Shown piece after piece: positions 19,244 through 31,178 of a stretch of DNA of 64,000 nucleotides (its first letter is position 1; each line of letters starts with the position of its first letter). This stretch comes from Pedomonas mirosovicensis. GTDB taxonomy: Bacteria > Pseudomonadota > Alphaproteobacteria > Sphingomonadales > Sphingomonadaceae. The notes beneath the pieces were generated by a model that saw only the letters and a program-made list of their open reading frames with translations, searched no databases and was not told the DNA's origin. The position numbers and the translations under genes were made by a program. Location: positions 387,001 to 451,000 of the forward strand of contig NZ_JAKFIA010000001.1 in NCBI RefSeq assembly GCF_022569295.1, read 5' to 3'.

Positions 19244-19855
19244 TTACTCCCCGGCCGCCGCCGTTTCCTCGGCCTTCGGCGGGTTCTTCATCAGCCGCAG
19301 GATGGTCCCGGCGCGACGGTTGCGCTCCGCATAATCGATGGCGGAATAGCCCGCCACGTGATCGGCCAGGTCCGGATCGGCGCCCGCCGCCATCAGGATG
19401 CGGACCACCTGCACGTTCAGCGCCTGCACGGCCTTGATGAGCGGCGTCTCACCAGCGCGGTTGCGGCCATTCACATCCGCCTTGAAGGCCACGAGCGACC
19501 GCACGCCATCGGCAAAGCCCTGCGATGCGGCGAGAATGAGCGGCGTGTTGCCATTCCCGTCTTCGAGATTGGGGTTGGCCCCCTTGGAGAGGAGATAGTT
19601 CAGCCACGGCAGGTCCCGCCGCTTCACGACCATGTGCAGCGCGCCCTCGCCGGTATCATTATCGCGGTAATCGATGATCGCCGCCCCCGGCTCATTGAGC
19701 AAGGTGTTGACCTTGGCCAGGTCCTTCTCCTTGACCGCCTTGATGAACTGGTAGGAAGGCCCGCCGATGTCCGCCAGAGCCGGCGAGGCCAGAAGAGCGG
19801 TTCCCAGCAAGGTTGCGGCAAGGGCCGAGACCAGGCGTCCCATCATACGCGTCAT
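19244..19855 (-). CDS. Exported ankyrin-repeat protein
   Basis: A 203-residue protein with a signal peptide (about 1-28, cleavage after PALA) and four to five ankyrin repeats: TGEGALHMVVKRRDLPWLNYLLSKGANPN, GNTPLILAASQGFADGVRSLV and AGETPLIKAVQALNVQVVRILMAAGADPD each span one. It is probably periplasmic and involved in protein binding. It lies between regB and the divergent SenC gene, an unusual insertion in this locus; partner unknown. Confidence 0.8.
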   Translation of the reverse strand: MTRMMGRLVSALAATLLGTALLASPALADIGGPSYQFIKAVKEKDLAKVNTLLNEPGAAIIDYRDNDTGEGALHMVVKRRDLPWLNYLLSKGANPNLEDGNGNTPLILAASQGFADGVRSLVAFKADVNGRNRAGETPLIKAVQALNVQVVRILMAAGADPDLADHVAGYSAIDYAERNRRAGTILRLMKNPPKAEETAAAGE

Positions 19856-19957
19856 TTTATCCTCTCCGTGACATCCTGGATTTTATATATCGGGAGGAGG
19901 CATGACGGTACACCCCCGAGCCGGACATCCGTCGCAAACCAAGCAGAGCGAGGCCGT

Positions 19958-20575
19958 ATGGCAAGCAAGCGTACCCTCTCCTTCACCACGATCCTCGCCG
20001 CACTGGTCGGGCTATGCATGGTGGCCGGGGTTCTCGTCTGGCAGACATGGCGCGCCTCGCAGATCTCCGACCAGGGGCGCGTGCCCATCGGCGGGCCGTT
20101 CAGCCTCGTCGACCACACCGGCAAGCCGGTGACGGAGAAGAGCTGGCCCGGCAAGCACCTGCTGGTCTACTTCGGGTACACCTACTGCCCGGACGTGTGC
20201 CCGGCCGACCTGCAGAACATGTCCCTGGCGCTGACCACGCTGGAGAAGGAAAACCCGAAGGCGGCCGCCGAAATCCAGCCGCTGTTCATCACCATCGACC
20301 CGGAGCGGGACACGGTGCTGGCCCTCAAGGATTACGTCAGCCTGTTCCACCCCCGGCTCGTCGGCCTCACCGGCACGCCAGAGCAGATCGAGGCGGCGAA
20401 GAAGTCCTACCGGGTGTATGCGGTCAAGCGTGAGGAGGAAGGGGCCAGCGACTATTTGATGGACCACACGGCCCTTATATACCTCATCAGCCCCAAGGGC
20501 GAATACGAGGCCCACTTCACCTCTAATACGCCGCCCGCCGTCATGGCGAAGCGGTTGGGCGAACTGGCTGGATGA
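19958..20575 (+). CDS. SCO1/SenC copper chaperone
   Basis: A 205-residue thioredoxin-fold protein anchored by one N-terminal helix (about 9-30), domain in the periplasm. The copper ligands are C77 and C81 (YTYCPDVCP) and the histidine of YLMDHTALIY. SCO proteins deliver copper to the CuA centre of cytochrome oxidase. Its homologue PrrC/SenC sits with RegBA in Rhodobacter and links oxidase activity to the kinase. Its stop overlaps the next gene by 4 bp. Confidence 0.92.
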   Translation: MASKRTLSFTTILAALVGLCMVAGVLVWQTWRASQISDQGRVPIGGPFSLVDHTGKPVTEKSWPGKHLLVYFGYTYCPDVCPADLQNMSLALTTLEKENPKAAAEIQPLFITIDPERDTVLALKDYVSLFHPRLVGLTGTPEQIEAAKKSYRVYAVKREEEGASDYLMDHTALIYLISPKGEYEAHFTSNTPPAVMAKRLGELAG

Positions 20576-21015
20576 CCGAGAGAACCCTACCCTTCTGGAA
20601 GCGCAAACGCCTTGAGGACATGACCACCGAGGAGTGGGAATCCCTCTGCGATGGCTGCGCCAAATGCTGCCTGCACAAGCTGGAATATGAAGACACGGGC
20701 GAGATCGCCCACACCAACGTGGCCTGCCGCCTGCTGGATCTGAACACCGCCCGGTGCAGCAACTACGCCCAGCGGAAGCGCCTGGTGCCCGATTGCCTGA
20801 AGCTGACGGCGAAAGACGTGAAGCGCCTCGCCTGGCTGCCGAACACTTGCGCCTACCGGCTGGTGGCGAGAGGGGAAGACCTGCCCGAGTGGCATCCGCT
20901 CATCACCGGCGATCCCGAGTCCACCGTTAAAAGCGGCGCGTCCGTGCGCGGCTGGGTGGTTTCCGAACGCTTCGCCGGGCCCTTGGAAGACCATATCCTC
21001 GACGAGGAACCGTGA
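20572..21015 (+). CDS. YcgN family cysteine-cluster protein
   Basis: A 147-residue protein of the UPF0260/YcgN family. The N-terminal CDGCAKCCLHKLE and later cysteines (ACRLL, ARCSNY, PDCLKL, NTCAYRL) match the eight-cysteine pattern of the YkgJ-type zinc or iron cluster fold. Function is unknown. It is coupled on both sides by 4-bp overlaps to the SCO gene and the metallopeptidase gene. Confidence 0.85.
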   Translation: MTERTLPFWKRKRLEDMTTEEWESLCDGCAKCCLHKLEYEDTGEIAHTNVACRLLDLNTARCSNYAQRKRLVPDCLKLTAKDVKRLAWLPNTCAYRLVARGEDLPEWHPLITGDPESTVKSGASVRGWVVSERFAGPLEDHILDEEP

Positions 21016-21716
21016 CCGTCGAACGCCGTGAACTCTCCATCGGCGGGCGCACCATTCCGCTGGAAATCCACCGGGTGCCCCGCGCGCGCCGCATCATCCT
21101 GACATCGCTTCCCACCAAGGGCGTCTTCCGCCTCAGCCTGCCGCGCCGGATCTCTCTCGCCAAGGGCATGGAATTCGTCAGCGAGCGCCACGATTGGATC
21201 GCCGATGCCCTCACCCGCTGGCCGACCATCCAGCCGGTGGGTCATGGCAGCCGCGTGCCCTTCAACGGCGAGGACCTGCTCATCGAGTGGGAGCCCAAGG
21301 CCGGGCGGCGCGCAGTGCTGATGGGGAACAAGCTTATCGTCGGCGGACCGGAGGAGCATGTCCCCGCCCGCGTGGCGCGCTTCCTGAAGGAAGCCGCGCT
21401 CAAGGACCTGACCGAGCGGACCGTGGCGCTGGCCAGCGCTCACCAGCTGAAGGTGGCGGCGGTTTCCATCGGCGATCCCAGCGCCCGCTGGGGCAGCTGC
21501 TCATGGCAGCAGAAAATCCGCTTTTCCTGGCGGCTGATCTGCGCGCCGGAGTTCGTGCGCCAGTACGTGGTGGCGCATGAGGTCGCCCACCTGCGCCACA
21601 TGAACCACAGCGCTGACTTCTGGGCCTTCAACGCCGAGCTGTACGGCGGCCCGGTGACGCCGGCACGCGCCTGGCTGCGCGCGCACGGCAGCAACCTATA
21701 TCGGATTGGCGTCTGA
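21012..21716 (+). CDS. SprT/YgjP-type zinc metallopeptidase (DUF45)
   Basis: A 234-residue protein of the DUF45/YgjP family. The zinc site is HEVAH (H189, E190, H193) with a third ligand in HMNHSADFW, and the preceding RWGSCS motif is typical. It starts with GTG 21012, overlapping the upstream stop. Its 3' end overlaps the convergent pbp1A gene by 21 bp. Cytoplasmic; substrate unknown. Confidence 0.85.
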   Translation: MTVERRELSIGGRTIPLEIHRVPRARRIILTSLPTKGVFRLSLPRRISLAKGMEFVSERHDWIADALTRWPTIQPVGHGSRVPFNGEDLLIEWEPKAGRRAVLMGNKLIVGGPEEHVPARVARFLKEAALKDLTERTVALASAHQLKVAAVSIGDPSARWGSCSWQQKIRFSWRLICAPEFVRQYVVAHEVAHLRHMNHSADFWAFNAELYGGPVTPARAWLRAHGSNLYRIGV

Positions 21717-23896
21717 CCCCCCGGCGGCCCCGGCCGCAGGGCGGCCAATCGGAGCCCCAGCCGCAGGGCGGCCACCCGTAGCCTGAGCCGCAGAACTACC
21801 GGTTGCCGCATTGCCTTCCAGCACATCCTTCAGCCAGGCATCATCCAGACGCGGCGAGCCCTGCTGCTGCCCTGCCACCTGGGGCTGAGCCTGGGCCTGA
21901 ACCGCGCCGGCCGGCACGCCCTGCCCCAGGGGCACCTCGGCCACTTCGCCCGGCATCGGCACTGGCGTACCATCGGGGAGCAGGCTGCCCTCCTCGCCCG
22001 GCGCTGCGGCCAGATCGCCTTCGATGAGGCCATAGGCCTCATCGTCCGGCTCCGCGCCGTCCACGCCCGAGGCATCGACGAACAGCGGTTGCACCGGAAG
22101 ACCCTTGGTCGCCTCGGACATGAAGGCCGCCCACGCCCGCGTCGGCGCTGCGCCGCCCGCCAGGCCGCGCACGGCCTTGCTGTCGTCGCGGCCCATCCAC
22201 ACGCCGGCGGTCAGGTCCGCCGTGAAGCCGAGGAACCAGCCGTCGCGGTTGGACTGGGTGGTGCCGGTCTTGCCTGCTGCCGGGCGGCCGATATCGGCAC
22301 GGTGCGCCGTGCCGGTCTGCACCGCCGCCTGCAATAGGCGGGTGATATCCGCCGCCACTTCGGGCGATACCAGCTCGCGCGGCGCGTCCGGCTGGTAGCG
22401 GTAGAGCACCTTGCCCTTCATGGTCTTGACCAGGCGAATGCCGTAGGGCCGCACCTCGACGCCGCCCCGCGCCACGGCGGCGTAGGCCGCCGTCATGTCG
22501 ATGACGCGCACTTCCGAAGCGCCCAGCGCCATGGCCGGCGTGGTGGCGACCGGCGTGGTAATCCCGAAGCGGCGCGCCATGGAGGCCACTCGTTCGAAGC
22601 CCACCTCGTCGGCGATCCGCACCGCGATGGTGTTGATGGACTGGGCGAAAGCCTGCTCCACCGTCATCGGCCCCTTGAAGGTGCGGGTGTAGTTGGAAGG
22701 AGACCAGCCGTTGATGGTGATGGGCTCGTCCATGTAGACGTCCTGCGGCTTCGCCCCGTTCTCCAGCGCCGCCAGGTAGACGAACAGCTTGAAGGACGAT
22801 CCCGGCTGGCGGCGGGCGACCGTCGCCCGGTTGTAGGTGCTCGATACATAGTCGCGCCCGCCCACCATCGCCCGCACCGCGCCATCATGGGCCAGGGCCA
22901 CCAGCGCGCCCTGCACGCCCTCGGGCGTGTTGGCGGCGATCGCCTGCTCCGCCGCCCGCTGGGCCTTGGGGTCAAGCGTGGTCTCGATCTCCAGCGGCTG
23001 CACCGCCTCATCGGTGATGCTGTCCAGCTGCTCCAGCACCCAGTCGGTGAAGTAGCGCACGTTGTTCTCGCGCGGCTGGCGCGCAAACCGCACCTGGTCG
23101 AAGTCGATCCGCTTCGCCTCGGCGGGCGAAACGTCGCCGGTGGCGACCATGGCCGCCAGCACGATCGCCGCGCGATCCTTCGCCTTTTCCGGGTCGGACG
23201 AGGGCGCGTAGCGCGTCGGGGCCTTCACGAGACCGGCGATGATGGAGGCCTCGGGCAGGCTGAGCGTGCGGGCCGAATGGCCGAAGAACTTGCGGGACGC
23301 CGCATCGACGCCGTAAGCGCCGCCGCCAAAGTACACGCGGTTGAGGTAAAGCTCGAGGATCTGGTCCTTGGTAAACTGCGATTCCAGCGCCAGCGCCAGG
23401 ATCATTTCGCGCAGCTTGCGGGTGTAGGAGCGCTCGTTGGTCAGGAACAGGTTCTTGGCCACCTGCTGGGTGATGGTGGAGCCGCCCTGCACATGCCGCC
23501 CGGCCTGAATGTTGCGAACGAGTGCACGCGCGATACCCTCCGGGTCGATGCCGAAGTGGCGGTAGAACTTGCGGTCCTCGATATCCACCATCGCCGTCTT
23601 GATGGTGTCCGGCAGCTGCCGGGACGACAGCCATTCGCCGTAGGACGGGCCGATGGTGACGAGCGTGGAGCCATCCATGCCCTTGATGACGATCATCTGG
23701 CCGCGCGGCTGGGTCTTCAGCTCCTCAAAAGAGGGAAGCGACTGGATGGCAAGGCCGATGGCCGCCCCGACCCCAAGCGCGACGAGCAGAGCGACGCCGC
23801 ACGCAAGAGCCAAGAAGGTTTTGAAAACCCCCTGCCCCGCCGCGGCGCCGACGGTTTGCGCCCGGAGGAGCGCCTGGAATCAGTGTTTCTGGTCAT
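21696..23896 (-). CDS. mrcA: Class A penicillin-binding protein 1A (one-base frameshift near the N-terminus)
   Basis: A bifunctional murein synthase. The glycosyltransferase domain shows EDRKFYRHFGIDPEG and GGSTITQQVAKNLF; the transpeptidase domain shows PGSSFKL, QSINTIAV and AAGKTGTTQS. A low-complexity tail contains GRPAAGA repeats. As sequenced, the frame can begin only at TTG 23813, in the middle of the membrane helix. An upstream frame from ATG 23896 encodes a basic cytoplasmic segment (RRSSGRKPSAPRRGRG) that joins the helix if the C5 run at 23828-23832 gains one base, giving about 733 residues. I annotate the joined gene. Confidence 0.85.
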
Positions 23897-24095
23897 TGAG
23901 TACAACCGCTACCGTGCATTCGTGCTATCGGCAAGATGCGCCACCCCAAAATGCACACCGCCCATGGTTCCGGTTCGCCATGTCATGTTGCTGCTTAACC
24001 GGCAATGAATTGTTACGATTATACGCCCCGGCCCGCAAAGCCAAACGCCGCAGGGGCCGCCCCCCCTGCCAGTGCCTCTGCCTTTTCGCCTTCCC

Positions 24096-24119
24096 ATATA
24101 ACCGATCGTTCGGTTATAT
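24096..24119. promoter_or_regulatory. TetR operator palindrome
   Basis: ATATAACCGA and TCGGTTATAT form a perfect 10-bp inverted repeat around TCGT. It lies 63 bp before the TetR start, where it would overlap the promoter. Autorepression is likely, and the divergent pbp1A promoter, some 200 bp away, could also be affected. Confidence 0.75.
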
Positions 24120-24182
24120 TTGCCCGACATTTACGCTGCCCCTCCCCGGATCGACGGGGCCGGTTCAGGAGACGAAACACCA

Positions 24183-24770
24183 ATGGCCCGCCCGATCGTC
24201 AAGGATGCCGCCGCCCGCAACACCGGCATTGTGGATGGCCTCATCAATGTTTTCAAACACAAGGGCTATGACGGCGCTTCGCTGTCGGACCTGGCCTCGG
24301 CCACCGGCATCGCCAAGGCGAGCCTCTACCACCGCTTTCCCGGCGGCAAGCCGGAGTTGGGTCGCACGGCTCTCGCCGAAGCCGGGCGGCGCTTCGCCAC
24401 GCTGGTGCTGAAGCCGCTGCAAACCGACAAGCCCGCGCTGAACCGCCTTTCCGCCATGCTGTCGGGCATCGCCGCCTTCTACGGCGCCGAATCGCCTGCC
24501 TGCCTGATGAATACGCTGACGCTGGGTGACGCCCTGCCGCTGTTCGGCAAGGATATCCGCAACACCCACAACGCCTGGCAGCGGCTGATCGCCCGCGCGC
24601 TGGAGGAGCTGGGCCGCAGCGAGGCGCAGGCCATGGATGAGGCCGAGGACATCATCGCCCGCATCCAGGGCGCGCTCGTCCTCTCCCGTCTCAGCGACCG
24701 CACCGGCAGCCTCGCCTCCATGCTGGAGCGCATCCGCACCCAGCTGGGGATCGGGGAGGCGGAGGGTTAA
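24183..24770 (+). CDS. TetR family transcriptional regulator
   Basis: A 195-residue repressor. The N-terminal HTH (about 20-55) reads FKHKGYDGASLSDLASATGI then KASLYHRFPGGKPEL. The C-terminal part resembles the LmrA/YxaF branch (PACLMNTLTLGD). ATG 24183 is chosen because the HTH follows directly. No obvious target gene is adjacent downstream; the divergent neighbour is pbp1A. The ligand is unknown. Confidence 0.85.
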   Translation: MARPIVKDAAARNTGIVDGLINVFKHKGYDGASLSDLASATGIAKASLYHRFPGGKPELGRTALAEAGRRFATLVLKPLQTDKPALNRLSAMLSGIAAFYGAESPACLMNTLTLGDALPLFGKDIRNTHNAWQRLIARALEELGRSEAQAMDEAEDIIARIQGALVLSRLSDRTGSLASMLERIRTQLGIGEAEG

Positions 24771-24774
24771 GCCC

Positions 24775-25038
24775 TTACTTGCGGATCAGATAGCCGATGA
24801 TGCCGCCTGCGGCGGAGGTAAGAATGGACATGGCCCACTTCTTTTCGTCCGCCGAGGCCGACGACCTCAGCGTATCGACACAGAGCCACATGATGATGGC
24901 GACAAGGGCCATTGCAAAGAAAAACAGCCCCAGATCCTTGGCCAGCCGCACGGTGCGCTCGCCGTTGGTTTCCTCAGGTTCGACTGCAAGTTTGAATTTA
25001 TGATCGGGTGGTGGATTGTTCAGGTCGATAATGCTCAC
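24775..25038 (-). CDS. Small two-helix membrane protein
   Basis: An 87-residue protein with a hydrophilic N-terminus (about 1-33), a strong helix LGLFFFAMALVAIIMWLCVD (about 36-55), a short charged loop and a weaker helix ILTSAAGGIIGYLI ending RK. I do not recognise a family. ATG 25038 overlaps the stop of the upstream ribbon-helix-helix gene as ATGA, so the two are co-translated. The layout resembles a regulator with a small membrane effector, such as a toxin-antitoxin pair, but nothing in the sequence proves this. Confidence 0.65.
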   Translation of the reverse strand: MSIIDLNNPPPDHKFKLAVEPEETNGERTVRLAKDLGLFFFAMALVAIIMWLCVDTLRSSASADEKKWAMSILTSAAGGIIGYLIRK

Positions 25039-25244
25039 AAACCGACGATCTCTGTCTTGAGCTGACCGGTTTGCGGATCAACCAGCCCCAGCTTCAGTTG
25101 CTCACGTTTGCCCTCACGCGCAACTAGATACAACTGGAGCGCCTTGCGCAGAATTTCGCTTTTGTTGGTTTCGGATTCGGCGGCGACCTTATCAATTTCC
25201 CGGTTCAGGTCATCGGACAAGACAAGGTTGAAACGGACGCTCAT
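25035..25244 (-). CDS. Ribbon-helix-helix DNA-binding protein
   Basis: A 69-residue protein starting MSVRFNLVLSDDLNREID, the beta-strand and first helix of an Arc/CopG-type fold, then ESETNKSEILRKALQLYLV as the second helix. ATG 25244 is preceded by GGAGGTG. The C-terminal tail may contact a partner. Arc/CopG proteins often repress their own operon and act as antitoxins. It is the first gene of a two-gene operon with the small membrane protein. Confidence 0.75.
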   Translation of the reverse strand: MSVRFNLVLSDDLNREIDKVAAESETNKSEILRKALQLYLVAREGKREQLKLGLVDPQTGQLKTEIVGL

Positions 25245-25372
25245 AGTCACCTCCGCAAGTGCTTGATGCGCTGTTTATACACCTTTTCGACGCATCCAGC
25301 AACGGATGGACAGGCAGGCCTGAAGAGCGAACGGGCGCATGGAAGCGCGGGAGATCCTCTGGCAGCGGGTAG

Positions 25373-25456
25373 CCGGATAAGAAAAGGGCCGCGCCCTTGG
25401 ATAGAAGGCGCGGCCCTTTGAAAATCGGGAGTGCAGAGGGTCCCAAGACCCTCTGC
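25373..25456. repeat. Composite palindromic intergenic element, copy 3
   Basis: CCGGATAAGAAAAGGGCCGCGCCC opens the core (shared with 29219), whose AAAGGGCCGCGCC pairs with GGCGCGGCCCTTT up to 25419. The right half is GCAGAGGGTC / GACCCTCTGC (25433-25456), a perfect 10-bp stem. It sits 15 bp beyond the gyrB stop and can serve as its terminator. Confidence 0.8.
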
Positions 25457-25470
25457 GAGAATTCCCCAAA

Positions 25471-29039
<3,569 letters not shown>

Positions 29040-29134
29040 AACGAAAGCTCTGTAGCCCCCCGGCCGGTGGGCGGCAAGGCTGCCGCTGTGGGCGGGGTGC
29101 TCGACGTTCAAGTGAAGGGTTAAATTTCAAGTTT

Positions 29135-29299
29135 GCAGAAGGATCTCGATCCTCCTGCACCTCCTTTTCGTTTTTGCGCCGTGCCAATGAGAACAGGCGC
29201 AGCCCAGTTCTGAACACCGGATAAGAAAAGGGCCGCGCCCTCTTATGCAAGGACACGGCCCTTTCAAACGAAGGGGTGCAGGGGACCGAGTCCCCTGCA
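29135..29299. repeat. Composite palindromic intergenic element, copy 4 (dnaN-recF gap)
   Basis: The 306-bp gap 29040-29345 holds no gene. It contains a full element: left hairpin GCAGAAGGATC...GATCCTCCTGC (29135-29158) then ACCTCCTTTTCGTTT; core AAAAGGGCCGCGCCCT facing AAGGACACGGCCCTTT (29226-29264); AAACGAAGGGG; right hairpin TGCAGGGGAC / GTCCCCTGCA (29277-29299). It is the best-preserved copy and very like copy 1. Confidence 0.85.
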
Positions 29300-29345
29300 A
29301 AACCCCTCTAAACCTGGATCACACCCGCCCCAGCGCTTTAGCGCG

Positions 29346-30455
29346 TCAAACGCGCATCGGCATCAGCACGAAGATGGCGGGCGAGTCCGCCGTTTCGCGG
29401 ATGAGGGTCGGCGAGGCGGCATCGGCCAGATGCACCTCGACGGTTTCGGTTTCGATCTGGCTGAGGATGTCCAGCAGGTAGCGGGAGTTGAAGCCCACCT
29501 CGAGCGGGCCGGAGCCGTACTCCGCTGAAATCTCTTCCGCCGCTGTGCCGGCCTCGGGCGAGGTGACAGAGAGCGTCACCTTGTTGGTGTCGAGGCTCAG
29601 CTTCACCGCGCGGGTCTTCTCGGTGGCGATGGTCGACACGCGATCGACGCCCTGCGCCAGCTCCTTGGCGTTGATGCGGAGCAGGCGATCGTTCGCCGTC
29701 GGGATAACGCGGCTGTAATCCGGGAAAGTCCCGTCGATCAGCTTGGAGGTGAGCACCGCGTTGTTGAACGCGAAGCGGATCTTGGATTGCGAGAGCGACA
29801 CCTGGACGTCGCCGTCCACCTCGTCCAGCAGTTTGCGGACTTCCGCCACCGCCTTGCGGGGAATGATGACGTCCGGCATGCCGTCGGAGCCTTCCGGCCG
29901 CTCGATGGCGACGCGGGCGAGACGGTGGCCGTCGGTGGCGACGGCACGAAGCGCAGGCTTGGCCTCGTCCGTCACGTGCATGAAGATGCCGTTCAGGTAG
30001 TAACGGGTCTCTTCGGTCGAGATGGCAAAGCGGGTGCGGTCGATGGTCTGCCGCAGCGTTGCCGCCGGAATGGTGAAGCCGAACGGCAGGTCGCCCTCGG
30101 CGAAGATCGGGAAGTCGTCGCGCGGCAGGGTGGCCAGCTGGAAGCGGGAGCGCCCGGCGGCAACCGACAGGCGGCCATCGGCCAGCGTCAGTTCGATCTG
30201 GGAGCCGTCCGGCAGCTTCCGCACGATGTCGAAGATGGTGTGGGCTGCAACCGTGGTCGCGCCGCGCTGCACGGTGGTGGCGGGCACGGTCTCGACCACC
30301 TGAAGGTCGAGGTCGGTCGCCATCAGGCGCAGGCCATCGTCTTCGGCCTCGATCAGCACGTTCGACAGAATGGGAATGGTATTGCGGCGTTCGACCACCG
30401 ATTGGACGTGGGCGAGGGCCTTCAAAACTGCCGCCCGTTCGACCGTTACTCTCAT
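29346..30455 (-). CDS. dnaN: DNA polymerase III sliding clamp (beta subunit)
   Basis: A 369-residue clamp that forms a dimeric ring around DNA and tethers the replicase. Three repeated clamp domains are evident, with LATDLDLQVVE early, VATDGHRLARV in the middle and the terminal AIFVLMPMRV. ATG 30455 follows GAGGGATCG. dnaA, usually just upstream, is not there; arsC-like and CoA-transferase genes follow instead. recF is downstream but separated by a palindromic element. Confidence 0.97.
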   Translation of the reverse strand: MRVTVERAAVLKALAHVQSVVERRNTIPILSNVLIEAEDDGLRLMATDLDLQVVETVPATTVQRGATTVAAHTIFDIVRKLPDGSQIELTLADGRLSVAAGRSRFQLATLPRDDFPIFAEGDLPFGFTIPAATLRQTIDRTRFAISTEETRYYLNGIFMHVTDEAKPALRAVATDGHRLARVAIERPEGSDGMPDVIIPRKAVAEVRKLLDEVDGDVQVSLSQSKIRFAFNNAVLTSKLIDGTFPDYSRVIPTANDRLLRINAKELAQGVDRVSTIATEKTRAVKLSLDTNKVTLSVTSPEAGTAAEEISAEYGSGPLEVGFNSRYLLDILSQIETETVEVHLADAASPTLIRETADSPAIFVLMPMRV

Positions 30456-30704
30456 CGATCCCTCATTCTGCGAAGCCGATTTGCACGACCCGGTTCTGAC
30501 ACCGACACAGCATATCGGAGGCCCCAACTACAGGCACCCTAAATATAGGATTTGCCCCCTATAAAGCTGTGGATATTTCTACTGAAACAGCGCTTGGGTC
30601 AAGCATTTGCGCGCAAAAAGCAAGTTTCTGGTCGTCTGATTTCTTGATTGCAGGGGCCAGGGGAACCCCGCGCGCCTCGCCCCGGCGCGATACTCGCTTG
30701 AGCG

Positions 30705-30747
30705 ATTTTTAAGGAACGTCCGCGGCGCTCCTGATCCTTAAAAATCC
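30705..30747. repeat. 12-bp perfect inverted repeat
   Basis: GATTTTTAAGGA (30705-30716) and TCCTTAAAAATC (30736-30747) are exact complements across a 19-nt GC-rich loop. It is distinct in sequence from the TGCAGGGG family. The AT-rich stem base could serve as a terminator in either direction. Confidence 0.75.
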
Positions 30748-30797
30748 AGCGCGCATCCCACGTCATGCCGGGCGCGGCCCGATAACCGAATGGGAGG

Positions 30798-30827
30798 TTG
30801 CAGGGGGCCGTCAAGGTCCCCCTGCAA
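30798..30827. repeat. Palindromic intergenic unit, copy 5
   Basis: TTGCAGGGGG and CCCCCTGCAA pair around a 10-nt loop, preceded by CCGAATGGGAGG, the usual flank in inverted sense. It lies 15 bp beyond the arsC-like stop and probably terminates that operon. Confidence 0.8.
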
Positions 30828-30842
30828 AACACAGCCCGAAAG

Positions 30843-31178
30843 TTACAGCGTCTCCAGCACCGTCTCCGCCGGGCGGCCGACGCGCGCCATGCCGTTGCCG
30901 ATGGCGACCGGCCGTTCGATAAGGCGCGGGTTGGCGGCAAGGGCGGCGAGCAGCGCATCGTCGCCAGCGCCCTTCAGCGCCGCGGCTTCCGGCTCCTTCC
31001 AGCGCACCAGCGATTGCGCGCCGCCCGGCAGCTGGGCGCTGACGGCCTTCAGCTCCTCAAGGCTTGGCGCGTCTTCGAGGTAAAGCCTAAGCGTGGGCTC
31101 CACGCCCTTGTCCTGCAGCATCTCAAGCGCCTTACGGGAGGTGCTGCACCGGGGATTGTGCCAGAGGGTAATGCTCAT
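30843..31178 (-). CDS. ArsC/YffB-family (glutaredoxin-type) reductase
   Basis: A 111-residue thioredoxin-like protein. The catalytic-loop cysteine is C11 in [15 protein letters not shown], and [18 protein letters not shown] near the end is ArsC-like. It may be an arsenate reductase or one of the uncharacterised ArsC-like reductases; no arsenic resistance genes are nearby. ATG 31178 overlaps the scoB stop by 4 bp, so it is the third gene of the CoA-transferase operon. Confidence 0.82.
   Translation of the reverse strand: MSITLWHNPRCSTSRKALEMLQDKGVEPTLRLYLEDAPSLEELKAVSAQLPGGAQSLVRWKEPEAAALKGAGDDALLAALAANPRLIERPVAIGNGMARVGRPAETVLETL

Larger units (their letters stand above)
30456..30842. other. 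Gene-free region upstream of dnaN
   Basis: This 387-bp stretch has no convincing ORF. It should hold the dnaN promoter near its left end, where an AT-rich patch at 30536-30600 includes TGTGGATAT (30568-30576), one mismatch from a DnaA box. Further right lie a 12-bp perfect inverted repeat (30705-30747) and a unit of the dispersed palindrome family (30798-30827). Confidence 0.7.
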
